Shown in pieces: positions 33,327 to 44,165 of a stretch of 64,000 bases of DNA. The notes beneath the pieces were generated by a model. The model made no database searches, had not been told where the DNA came from, and worked only from the letters and a program-made list of their open reading frames with translations. Source of the stretch: Chenopodium formosanum (lineage: Eukaryota > Streptophyta > Magnoliopsida > Caryophyllales > Amaranthaceae). The stretch lies in the NCBI GenBank assembly GCA_024500155.1, contig CM044877.1, positions 65,614,001-65,678,000 of the forward strand, read 5' to 3'. Numbering within the stretch: position 1 is the first letter of the stretch; the number at the start of each line of letters is the position of its first letter. A program made the translations under genes and the position numbers.

Positions 33327-33583
33327 CTCCCTCCGTCTCTCTAAAATTGCACTATATTCATTTTTGGAGTCAAATTTTACAAATTTTGACTGCAAAATCT
33401 CTTTAATACATATGATAATATATAGTCATGTGGGATCTCGTTGGATTCGGAGCGACATATACTATCAAAATATCAAAGTTATGTAATTTTTTACAAAGTA
33501 CAACTAAAGATATAAGTGATCAAACATAGTTTTAGAAGATCGTGCAAAGTCAAACTGGTGCAAATTTAGAGGGACGGAGGGAG
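33327..33583. mobile_element. Stowaway MITE
   Basis: Starts CTCCCTCCGTCTCTCTAAA and ends with its inverse TTTAGAGGGACGGAGGGAG. It is flanked by TA at 33,325-33,326 and 33,584-33,585. The ends and TA duplication are diagnostic of Stowaway (Tc1/mariner) MITEs. Confidence 0.93.
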
Positions 33584-33670
33584 TATATTAATTAGTGATG
33601 ACAAGACAGAACAGTAAAAGTATAAGTGAAGTAACTCAAAAGCTGTATTCTATTCTAAAACATAATCTAA

Positions 33671-33984
33671 GGCGTTTGGTTCACTGAGTGGTATGGGGTT
33701 GGAATCAGGAATGGGGTTAAGGTGGTATCGGGTTGGAACTTGATACTTAATACCATGTGTTTGGTTTAATTTTGGAATGGAATATCTCACTATTCTCTCT
33801 TTTTATTTGATACCTAAGGGAATGGAATGAGCCAAACCCACCTCCCCCCAAGGTTTCTAAACCCCATACCTCATGGGTTTGAGGTATGGGTTTGAAATTC
33901 ATATATTTGACAACCAAACATATGGTATGTGTTTTAGTCATTCTAAACTCATACCTTATACCTATATTTCGTGAACCAAACGCC
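33671..33984. mobile_element. MITE with GGCGTTTGGTTCAC ends
   Basis: Perfect 14-bp inverted repeats at 33,671-33,684 and 33,971-33,984, with GGTATGGG-rich and CCATACC-rich subterminal sequence. Probably hAT or Harbinger type; the target duplication is unclear. Confidence 0.75.
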
Positions 33985-35640
33985 CGCTGTCGAGCAAATT
34001 TCCTTTTTCTTTTTTGAGTATACTCCGTATAAAATTAGAGTAGATATTTGTTTTGTTTTTTTAATTTTTAACCTCTGAAATTCCCAAAATAACCTCCTCC
34101 AATCTTCTTAATTACAATTATTACTAAGGTTAAAACAGTCAATTACATGCTTAGAAGTTGGAGTACTCCGTAACAAAAAGGGTCGCCACTATCTCTACCT
34201 AGTACGGAGTATATAAAAACTCACCCCTAAACATCCTATATGTCCCTCCCTCATCTCGCTTCCTCATCCAAATGTCCACGTGTCCCCTTTCATATTGCTT
34301 CATCCGGCATTTTTTCTTTCTATTTACTCTGTTGTTGTTAGCCTCTTTACACTTCCAATTTTCATTTACTCCTTATTCTGTTTTGGGGTCTTCAGTTACA
34401 ATGTTGGAATTGAAAGGACTAGCAATGAATCAGTAGCCCTCGACCTTTCAAAGCACCATAATTTATGGCAACATTAATATTTTCAAATGGGTTATGAGAA
34501 GGTATTGGGTACAACAAGTCTGACCATACACGACTTAAATAAAGTAGAGATCCCAAGCAAAAACCACGGCCCACAAATCCACACTACTCCGTAATTTTTA
34601 CTTCGTATATTCCATCAAAACTACGTTCCAAACTTTTGCTCCTCTCTTCTTGATTTCAATTCTCTGTCTCATGTTTCTCATCATCATCCAAGGAGATCAC
34701 TAAGATAAGATGTATATCTGTATCTTAGATGAGTTATCAGTATAAGAACATTGAATCAAGTTTGGAGAATTCACAAGGTATTACTTCTTCGTTTTCATTG
34801 ACTACTTCATATGTGTACAAGTTTGCTATATTCTTGGTTTGCTACTTCAATTGTTTAGTGTGATAATTGCGTAATTAGAGTTGTGAATAATTTGTTACTT
34901 GGTACTCTGCTTGAAGTATCTTCATTTGATTGTGGATGATGTTTAGTTGTTAATTGAGATTGTTCAATTCTTAATTCATAAAAAGAGCCATAAAAGGTTT
35001 GTGCCTACCACATGTTTGATGAAATGCTCAAGTGAGATTGATTCCCCAATCTCTTAATTGTAGCACTATCATCATTATTACAGGTAAAATTTTCACATTC
35101 AACATTCTATTATATAGTGACTTTCTAACTTTAAATTTAAGTAATTTAATCATAATGCACACCAACTACTTGATAGATAGCTTCCTCTAAGTGCATCTCT
35201 AGTTGGCGTCAACTAAATAGACTGATCTTAGTAAAGCCACAAAGGATTGTTCTTCTGGAAATACCTTACATAATAGCTGAAAGTCCTTATGTAATAACTG
35301 AGATAGGATTAGTACGATAGGACCAGTATCCAACATTCAGTTCAAGAAATTTGTACCTCAAAGCTTGAGACTTCCCAACTAAATAAAGTTAGGTGCAACC
35401 TTTTATCTCAGTAAAATGCGAGCAACATCAGCAGACCTGAAAAGGCATCCATAGAACCAAATAGATCAATAAGAAATAAGTCGACAACAAACGAAAATGG
35501 GGTGTATTGTTTTTGTAGGAAGTAGCATGAATTGCTTTAATCTACTGCTGCATATATGATCTCTTTTCCTGTTTGAGAACTGCTATGTGTCATAAGATCA
35601 GTTTATCATATAGGTGGATAACATAAAATTATGTTTTCAG
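33985..35640. other. Region without recognised coding sequence; possible promoter near 34,210
   Basis: ATATAAAAAC at 34,211-34,220 and a G-box-like CCACGTGT near 34,276 could be a plus-strand promoter. A 48-bp stretch (about 34,164-34,211) is bounded by TACTCCGT and ACGGAGTA. Nothing downstream is a clear gene until the HAP2 fragment. Confidence 0.35.
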
Positions 35641-36250
35641 GTTTCATGTATTTAGGATTGGACGAAGAACTATAGGATTTATTGTTCGGATTGAAGTCAA
35701 GACAGGTTCAGAAGTATCAGGAAGTTAAAAACGTCATGAAATTTATATATCATATGAACAATGCATGTGTTTGTGTTTTTTTCCCTACTTAATTTCTTCC
35801 CATTTGATTGTTTCTTTGGATTCTTGGCTCGCGATTTAGGAAGTGGTTGTTAGTCCTGAAAACCGAACAATTACATCTACCAACAACTTCCTCAGAGTGA
35901 ATCTTATTGGTGACTTTGGTGGGTACACTAACATACCATCATTCGAGGAATTCTACCTAGTTATACCAAGGCAGGTTAGTTTGCTTATCAATGTGACTAA
36001 TAACTTTATAAGATGGACATTTGATGTATATAATGTAATATTATTATCGGTTTTTGAAGCATGGACCAGGCAACCTCCTGATTTAGGGAAGAATTTTTCG
36101 ATGTATATGCTGCTTGAGAGAGTTCGGTTCACATTGGATGGCCTTGAATGCAACAAAATTGGTGTTAGTTATGAGGCTTTTAATGGTCAACCCGACTTTT
36201 GTTCCTCCCCATTTTGGAGTTGTTTGCACAACCAACTGTGGAATTTTCAT
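35641..36250 (+). pseudogene. HAP2/GCS1 gamete-fusion protein gene fragment
   Basis: Three exon-like blocks lie on the plus strand. They are FHVFRIGRRTIGF plus VRIEVKTGSEVS (35,641-35,718), VVVSPENRT to NLIGDFGGYTNIPSFEEFY (35,840-35,973), and MLLERVRFTLDGLECNKIG to QPDFCSSPFWSCL (about 36,065-36,250). These match consecutive ectodomain exons of plant HAP2 (GCS1), the male-gamete membrane fusogen. The first donor reads TCA/GGAAGT in place of GTAAGT, one base is missing at the start of the third block, and a stop follows NFH. Start, transmembrane segment and most of the gene are absent. Intron sequence is retained, so this is a DNA-level copy. Confidence 0.85.
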
Positions 36251-36501
36251 TAAGTTAGTACCTCAATTTGTGAACTACTTAGATCACAATGATGCTCTTT
36301 TTACCTTTTTGTTCCTTGATTTCTATTCTTTTTTACCATACAACTTCAATCATGCACATATAGTTTTCGCATGAATTCATTATACATGATGATATATCAT
36401 CGTTTGGTACCACCAATATGTGTATGCAATAGTACATGGCTCTTTATGCGCTATAGTGCTTGCAACACCTTTTGTTTTAATCCAATCTATGTCTAAACTA
36501 A

Positions 36502-36568
36502 AGGCTATTAGCTCAAATGGAAGAGCAATGTAATGATATATGGTGTGGGTTCGAATCCCACATAGCCT
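36502..36568 (+). ncRNA. tRNA-like sequence (tRNA pseudogene or SINE head)
   Basis: A perfect 7-bp acceptor stem (AGGCTAT/ATAGCCT), a D arm GCTC/GAGC, and a T arm GTGGG-TTCGAAT-CCCAC with a perfect B box GGTTCGAATCC. Only 18 nt lie between the D and T arms, too short for a normal anticodon arm plus variable loop, so it is not a working tRNA. Confidence 0.55.
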
Positions 36569-36770
36569 ATATGTTCTACTTTGGTGTTGTCATTGTGATA
36601 TAAATAATGATAATGCACTAAAGGCCTAAAATCATTCATAATAGAAAACTCTATTATATATCCATCTTTAACGTAAATTATATGAATTACATTAAAGAAT
36701 GTACAAGTCGCCACTTCCCAGTATTCAGGTCATATTTCCAACCTGGTATAGGCTCTCCCAATATTGAATA

Positions 36771-37139
36771 CTATTTTGGTCTGGCATCTCTGTTGTATAA
36801 ATCCACAGATGAAGCATGCTGCAAATTTTCTCCACTTTGATCAATACTAGATGAACTCGAACAGGTAGGCTGATTAAATAAAACACCCTCCAACGCGCCT
36901 GACGAAACCATAAAACCACCATCCAAATCAGTGAAACTTGAACAGGTAGGCCGATTAGATGAAACACCATCCAAAGTGCTAGAAGGAGCCCTAAGACCAC
37001 CATCCATAGTGGCTGAAGGAACTGTAAGACCACCATCCAAAGTGCCTGAAGGAATACTAAAAACACCATTCAGAGAGCCTGAAGGAACAGAAAAACCACC
37101 GTCTAAAGTGCCTGGAGGAACCGGAAGACGACCATCCAA
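36771..37139 (-). repeat. 33-bp tandem repeat, open on the minus strand
   Basis: About eight units; the minus-strand frame gives an 11-residue repeat of the type DGGFSVPSGTL, with two units replaced by Pro-Thr-Cys-Ser-rich variants. I do not recognise the protein. The frame starts with ATG at 37,139 and ends at 36,771 without stops, though a single repeat unit length divisible by three would keep it open by chance. No promoter seen. Confidence 0.6.
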
Positions 37140-37236
37140 ATCAGCGAAAGGACATCATCTCCTATTTGATTAAAGTAATCGGAGAACGGAACCTCTTGTG
37201 CACTACCACGAAATGCACACCACTTAAACATATATC

Positions 37237-37790
37237 AACTGAGACAAATAAGCATATCAAATGAGACAAATGAACATATGAGGTGAGACACTTAAACATA
37301 ATAATTGAGAAAGTTAAAAATATCAACTGAGACAGTTAAGCAAATGAACTGAGACAAATGAGCATATCAAATGAGACAAATGAACATATTAGTTGAGATA
37401 CTTAAACTAACAGCTGAGAGAGTTAAGACTATTAACTGAGACAGTTAAGCAAATGAACTAATACAAATGAGCATATCAAATGAGACAAATGAACATATCA
37501 GCTGAGACACTTAAACATAACAACTGAGAGAGTTAAGAATATCAATTGAGACAGTTAAGTAAATGAATTGAGACAAATGAGCGTATCAAATGAGACAAAT
37601 GAATATATTAACTGAGACACTTAAACATAACAACTAAGAGATGGAGTTAAATATATAAACTGAGACACCTAAACATGTCAACTGAGACAAAGATACACTC
37701 AACTGAGACAAGTATAACAATCAATTGAGACAGGTATAGAAAACTAAGACACTAAAACAAACAAACTAAACAAAAAAACAAAAAAATAAA
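37237..37790. repeat. 22-bp minisatellite with five-unit higher-order repeat
   Basis: Basic unit near AACTGAGACAnnTnAACATATC, 22 bp. Five recognisable variants follow in fixed order (…AAATGAGCATATC, …AAATGAACATATC, …CACTTAAACATAAC, …GAGTTAAGAATATC, …CAGTTAAGCAAATG), giving a 110-bp period repeated three to four times to about 37,640. The array then becomes irregular. Confidence 0.85.
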
Positions 37791-37800
37791 TGAATTGAAC

Positions 37801-38397
37801 TTTTTTTTTTTTTGAAGTCAAGAACGAGAAAATTTATTTCATAGCATATTTGTCCAACATTACAAGAGGAGAAATCTCTGCTGGGAAATGACCCACCCAA
37901 CACTGCTCTGTTCCAAAAGGCTCTACTCTAGCAAGGTAATGGGCAACAACATTGCCATCCCTCATTACATGATTCCAACTAGTAAAGGAAAAATTACAAC
38001 TTAAACTAAGGATGTCATCTAGCACTAAATTTAGTTCCGATAGACGTGCAGTAGCTGCACCCAAACAATTAACCAACACTTGACAATCTGACTCTATAAC
38101 GATGCTCTTCAACCCCATTCTGCGTGCTGTCTTTAAGACCAAAATGACAGCTTTTCCTTCTGCAATTAGTGGCGACCAAGTAGCGAGAACTCTCCTTATG
38201 GAAGCAAATACCACTTCAGCCTCATGGGACCTAGCCACAACACCCATTCCCACCCATCCCTGCTCACTTATCGTGGCATCTACATTAATTTTTATTACTC
38301 CATTATGAGGAGGCAACCATTTACAGCTACTCTGTTGCAAATTCAGAGTATTTAGCTTGCTTACCTGTTCCGTATTAGCTTCATTTTCATCCAAAAA
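37801..38397 (-). mobile_element. 5'-truncated L1-type LINE tail with poly(A), RNase H-like domain
   Basis: On the minus strand, an open frame (38,418-37,834) encodes a plant LINE RNase H-like domain: INVDAT (Asp), AEGKAVILVL (Glu), ESDCQVLVNC (Asp) and NVVAHYLA (His). It is preceded by WLPPHNGVIK. After the stop come about 33 bp and then an A-run (T-run on the plus strand, 37,801-37,813). Candidate duplication AAATAAATGAAT occurs beside the A-run (about 37,785-37,796) and at the other end (about 38,399-38,410). It lies inside the 22-bp minisatellite. The frame is intact but has no start region of its own. Confidence 0.75.
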
Positions 38398-38419
38398 TAA
38401 ATAAATGAATGCATTCAAT

Positions 38420-38900
38420 CAAACCAACTAACACAAAGATACACTCAACTGAGATAAATATACCAATCAACTGAGACAAGTATACCAATCAAATGTGACA
38501 TGTATAACAATCAAATGAGACACTCAAACTAACAAACTAAACAAAAATAGTACTAAATGAACAGAACTAAAATTAAAATTAACAACAAATCAATTGAACT
38601 TATTATGAAATAAACAATTAAAAAAATGAATGCATTCAATCAAACCAATTGACACAACATATTAACCAACTGAAGACATCTATACCAACCAATTGAGACG
38701 GTACAAAAATGAAATGAGACACTAAATTAATGAAATGAAACAATACAAAACATCAAATGAGACACTAAAACTAACCAAATGAAGAAAAATAATAATCAAA
38801 TGACCAAGGAAATAATCAACCTCCAAAAATCGAGCAATGGATAACAACAAATGAAACAACAAAACTAACGAAATGAACAATATTACAATCATTAGTATCG
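38420..38900. repeat. Right part of the split minisatellite
   Basis: Degenerate ACTGAGACA/AATGAGACA units continue from the left array. A segment containing GAATGCATTCAATCAAACCA occurs twice (about 38,409 and 38,627). Confidence 0.7.
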
Positions 38901-39044
38901 TGTTATGGAGGGAGTAACTAGTACAACTAGAATCAGAGTTACTCATACAAATACGTGGAATTACTTTCATGGGTAAATGATGTGATTTGTATGAACTACG
39001 AGGTTACTTAAACAAATAAATGAATGTTATTGTATATTTAAAAT

Positions 39045-41095
39045 AGATTTCATTTAATGAATTAACGGGGCTACTAAAAAATAAACTACTATATTTTAAA
39101 AATGTAACTAAAAGTACATACAAAAAGTAAAGCAAATTATTCAAAAAGTAAATATAAAGAGTAAATATTTATCTCACAATTACTTTTTAAGAAATCATAA
39201 GTAACTTTTTAATGAAAAATAAAGAAAATAAATTATATTCTATAGACATTAATTAAATAACGTTGCTACGCGGCAAAATTTTTAAACTGTGACGACCCAA
39301 CCGGGTTCACCTTAGGGTGAAACTTCTTAAAAGTATAGATTGGATCTAAAATATATAACTTCGTACTATATTTTAAAAATGTAACTAAAAATACATAGAA
39401 AATGTAAAACAATTTATTCAAAAATTATATATAAAGAAATAACATAATAAGCTTGTGCCGATTATCGTTTGTAATCTTATTGTTACTTTTTAAGAAATCA
39501 TAGTTACTTTTTAATGAAAAATAAAGAAAATAATTATATCCTATACACTCTAAAGAAACCGCTATGCGGCGGAATTTTTAAACAGTGACCCAACTAAATG
39601 TCACCCTAGGGGGAAACTACCTAAAGGTATAGATTGGATATAAAATATACTGCTATATTTTAAAAATGTGACCAAAAATACATACAAAAAGTAAAACACT
39701 TTATTCAAAAAGAAAATATAAATAAATAAAATAATAAGTTGGTGCTGGTTACTGTTTTGTAATCTCACAATTACTTTTTAAGAAATTATAGTTACTTTTT
39801 AATGAAAAATAAAGAAAATAAATCATATTCTATAGACATATATATTGCTGCTACACGACGATATTTTTAAACTGTGACCCAACCGGATGTCACCCTAGGG
39901 GAAACTTCTTAAAAGTAAAGATTGGATCTAAAATATACTATTATATTTCAAAAATGTAACTAAAAATACATAGAAAAAGTAAAGCAAATTATTCAAAAAG
40001 TAAATATAAAGAAATAAAATAATAAGTTAGTGCTGGTTACTGTTTATAATCTCATAGTTACTTTTTAAGAAATTATAGTTAATTTTTAATGAAATCATAG
40101 ACTTCAATAAGGCCGCTACGCGGCGGAATCTTTAAATTGTGACCCAACCGGATGTCACCCTCGGAGAAACTTCTTAAAGGTATATATTAGATCTAAAATA
40201 TACTACAATATGTTAAATAGTCACCTATCTCACCTTCGCCACGCTCCTTTGACCCATACCCTTTTTTAAATGTAACTAAAAATACATACAAAAAGTAAAG
40301 CAATTTATTAAAAAAGTAAATATAAAGAAATAATATTATAAGTCGGTACTGGTTACCATTTTATAATCTCACAATTACTTTTTAAGAAAACATAGTTACT
40401 TTTTAATGAAAAATAAAGAAAATAATATATATTCTATAGACTTTAATAACGCCGCTACACGGCGGAAATTTTAATTTGTGACCCAACCGGATGTCACCCT
40501 AAGGGAAGACTGCTTAAAAGTATATATTGATTCTAAAATATACTACTATATTTAAAAATAAAAGTAACTAAAAATACATACAAAAAATAAAGTAATTTAT
40601 TCAAAAAGTAAATATAAAGAAATAAAATAATAAATTGGTGTTAGTTATCATTTAGTAATCTCACAATTACTTTTCAAGAAATCATAGTTACTTTTTATTG
40701 TTAAATAATAAATAAATAAATCATACTCTATAGACATAGATAACGCTGCTACGTGGCAAAATTTTTAAATTATGACCCAACCAGATGTCACCATAGAGGG
40801 AAACTTCTTAAAAGTATAGATTGGTTCTAAAATATACTATTATATTTTAAAAATGTAACTAAAAACAAAGAAAAAGTAAAGCAATTTATTCAAAAAATAA
40901 ATATAAAGAAATAAAATAATAAGTTAGTGGTGGTTACCGTTTTGTAATCTCATAGTTACTTTTTAAGAAATTATAGTTTCTTTTTAATGAAAAATAAAGA
41001 AATAAATTATATTCTATAAATTTAAATAACGCCGCTATGCGGCGGAATTTTAAAATTGTGACCCAATAGGATGTCAACCTAGGCAGAAATTACTT
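39045..41095. repeat. Satellite of about seven units, roughly 295 bp each, with a conserved hairpin
   Basis: A landmark of the form CCGCTACGCGG recurs at about 39,261, 39,559, 39,847, 40,111, 40,451, 40,744 and 41,031. After each comes GTGACCCAACCGGATGTCACC (variants), CTTCTTAAAAGTATA, TTTTAAAAATGTAACTAAA and TAATCTCACAATTACTTTTT in the same order. The fourth interval is longer because of an extra segment of about 50 bp at 40,215-40,265. No coding capacity. Confidence 0.9.
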
Positions 41096-41400
41096 TTTGT
41101 TAGCTAATGTAGGTACTAATTTTAAGAAATGCGGGTACTCATAATATCATGCACTAAAGCTCACGACAAGATTTAATAACAACTACGGAGTACATCTACA
41201 TTATCAGATATGCACCACAAACAACATTATCCATTATTCACCTCCTAGTTTGCATCTCATGGGTTTTGAACCCCGGATTTTCAAGTAACATAGTGAAATT
41301 TTGTGTCAACCAACTTCAATGGCACTTTCTAGCCACCATTTCAGCCACCCAAAGCCACCCCCACAACAACCCAATTCCACCACTAAACAGTGCAACGACC
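41096..41400. other. No gene seen
   Basis: Short stretch between the satellite and the LTR element. The C-rich sequence at 41,330-41,400 continues at 52,360 on the other side of the insertion. Confidence 0.5.
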
Positions 41401-41405
41401 CTCCA
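41401..41405. repeat. Target-site duplication CTCCA, left copy
   Basis: CTCCA directly before the TG of the left LTR, repeated at 52,355-52,359 after the right LTR. Confidence 0.9.
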
Positions 41406-44121
41406 TGTAACACCCTAGAAATTCCTTTCCTTTAAATACCCATATTATTCTTTTAAAATACGATTTAGGAATATCTAAGACATTACCGCCACCGTGAAAA
41501 CGGCTAAGGCAATTATAAAAGATACACAGCGGAAGACTTAAAATAAAAAAAACCGTTCGAAACAAGTCAACTTAAAGACAACCAAACGTAAGTAAAGTTT
41601 AAAACCAAAACAAACGAAGTCAAATAAAATCAAACTACAACTTGGAACCATTAAAGGCCCTTATTCAAAACCGTTCAAAACCAAACCTTTACGTTAGTCC
41701 ACACAAAATGTATCATAAATAAATAAAGCATAAAACACATTGTAAACTAGCATGATTCACTCTTCACTCATGCCCCGTCATGAATATGCTTCAACCTGAA
41801 CAATCTATCTCTACTTGTCCCCACTACTCTCCATTAAAAATGGGTCATCATAGGGCCAAGATAAAGACATGGCCAAACACACAAACACACACAATCAGCA
41901 AAACTGAGTACATAAACACACTAACATGCTTTCACCTATCAACACACACTTACCTCAATGCACCTGTTTTCAAGCACACACAACAATCAACAAGACACTT
42001 TAACTAGACACTAAATAATTCATTTAGCGATGATTACGCATCGAACGGGTTTCAAACTCTACCTCCCCCAATAAATTGAGGTTAACTGACACGGGAGCTA
42101 ACCGTGCCAGCGACAAAACCACACATAGGTGGCGGAATTCCAGCGCATAATAATAATAAAAAGGAATGTACAGCGTCCTGTACTCCATTATAAGTTATGA
42201 TCAAATATAAAGTCACATAACTCCCCCCATATGTTCATACTCAGGGTATATACGTTCCAAGAGTTTTGGTGCGTAATCTCTTTCACTTTACGTTATTTAC
42301 ATATTATTAGACTTGGTGATGACTCTCAAAGCATAACAATTCAATCATCAATAATTATTCAATCAACAAACATGCCAATTTAATTCTTGAATATTTAGTG
42401 ACCACATAATATTTAATGTTGAACCCTTTTTAATTCTACCTCAATGTCAAAGACACCTTAAACGCTTAAAGCGCCAAAAATCCTATCCCTCGGTGTTAAA
42501 ACCACCTTAAGTGCACAAAGGCACCAACATACAATTTATTCCTCGTGTACATAGACACTTATATAGCTCCTTCCTCATGCTTAAAGCATCAATAAAAATT
42601 AAATGAACCATAATGAAATTCCTTTCCAATATTCCAAGCCAAATAAAACATGTAGTTTAATTAAACATGCACTCTAATATGCCATAATTAAAAGTGTAGT
42701 CCATATAATCATGCCAAAATATAATTTTCAATCCATAAATCATCACATATAATTTATGCTTCACAATTCAATCACCAACACCAATAATTCACAATTCAAT
42801 TCATAAACCTTAGCATGATACTACTTGTAATTGATTGAAATCAAGCCTAACATGATTCTACATCATCAAAATATGCTAAGTACGCGAACGTACCTCAATA
42901 AAGCCCTTAAAGTGGCCGAAAATACTACAACAATTCCCGAATCAAGTCTCCTACATAAAGGGACAATAATACTAAATTAATTACCCTTGTATACACAATT
43001 TCCAACAACTTAAACTCACTTTAGACTATTTAAAATAATCTGAAAATTATTTTAAAACCCCTAATTAAACTCCTTTTTAATAGGTAATCACACCCTTTTA
43101 TTAAAATCACAATTATACTACTTTAAATAAAATTTTAGCTTTTTAAATTAATCAAAAACCCCTTTAAAACTTCATCAAAGTACATCTTTATACTTAAATT
43201 ATCCATAGAAATATTAAATTATCTCTTACCCTTTAAACTCAAGGATAAAATTTAAAGCAATAAAAAAAACTTCGTTAAAAACCAAAAACTGCCCGAAAAT
43301 CATATTTAGAGGCTGAATTTGGCCACGAGAGGGCGGTGCACACTACCAAAGGTAGTGGTTCTTTTTTAAAACGTTGTTTCCACATGAAAAACACTAATTT
43401 TTTATCAAAATTGGATGAGTTTAGAACCTGTCGGGATTAAAACGAGATTAATATTAACGAACGAAAATCTAAAAATTAAAACACGAATTTATGTGTTGAA
43501 AATAATCTGGAATTAAGTTAAACTAATCAGTAGTTATAATCACCAAAATTTCAAAACATCATTACTATAAAAGCCCTAAATCAATTGTTCATAAAAACCC
43601 TAAAATCATGATTTTCAATGATTAAAAACCCTAGGTTATAAAATTGACAAAATCTGAAAATTATAAAGTTTAATCATCAAAAATACAATTTGATACTAAT
43701 TAAATTAATTTCAAACAATAAAATCAAAACCCATAAATTAATAATTATAATTACACAAATTAATAAAACAAAGGAGAAAGAAAATAAGACTAACCTTTTT
43801 GTGTGGGAAATTTTTGGGGATTCATGGGGTATTTATAGAGTAGAGAGTGTAGGGTTAAATTGAGCTTATAAAAATGTGGGCTTAAGTTATGGGATAGGGC
43901 TTAAGTTATGGGTTTTGGAATGGGTTATTCCAATAAGAATATGTAGGAATAGTTTACATTGCCCAATAATTAATAAACGTTTGGCCCAAAATATATTTTA
44001 CTTATAAAACCTTATATTTAAAATATTTTAACCCTTTAAAAAAATTTAATTAAAATACTTGAGCCCTTAACAATACATTTTATTAATACTTAAATGCTTT
44101 ATTAAAATACATAGTATTACA
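41406..44121 (-). repeat. 3' LTR (left copy) of the 41.4-52.4 kb element
   Basis: Plus strand starts TGTAACACCCTAGAAATTCC and ends ATAGTATTACA. It aligns end to end with 49,606-52,354 with scattered substitutions and small indels. Confidence 0.92.
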
Positions 44122-44165
44122 GTCTACCCCCCTTAAAAGAAGTTTCGTCCTCGAAACTTAAGTAC
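44122..44165 (-). promoter_or_regulatory. Polypurine tract and conserved pre-LTR segment
   Basis: Minus strand reads TTTCGAGGACGAAACTTC, then TTTTAAGGGGGGTAGAC, the usual end of plant gypsy internal regions. Confidence 0.75.

Noticed and set aside
34280..34477. Small hydrophobic peptide after a TATA-like sequence
   Set aside because: 65 residues with no family match; the promoter-like elements alone do not support a gene, so only the region is noted.
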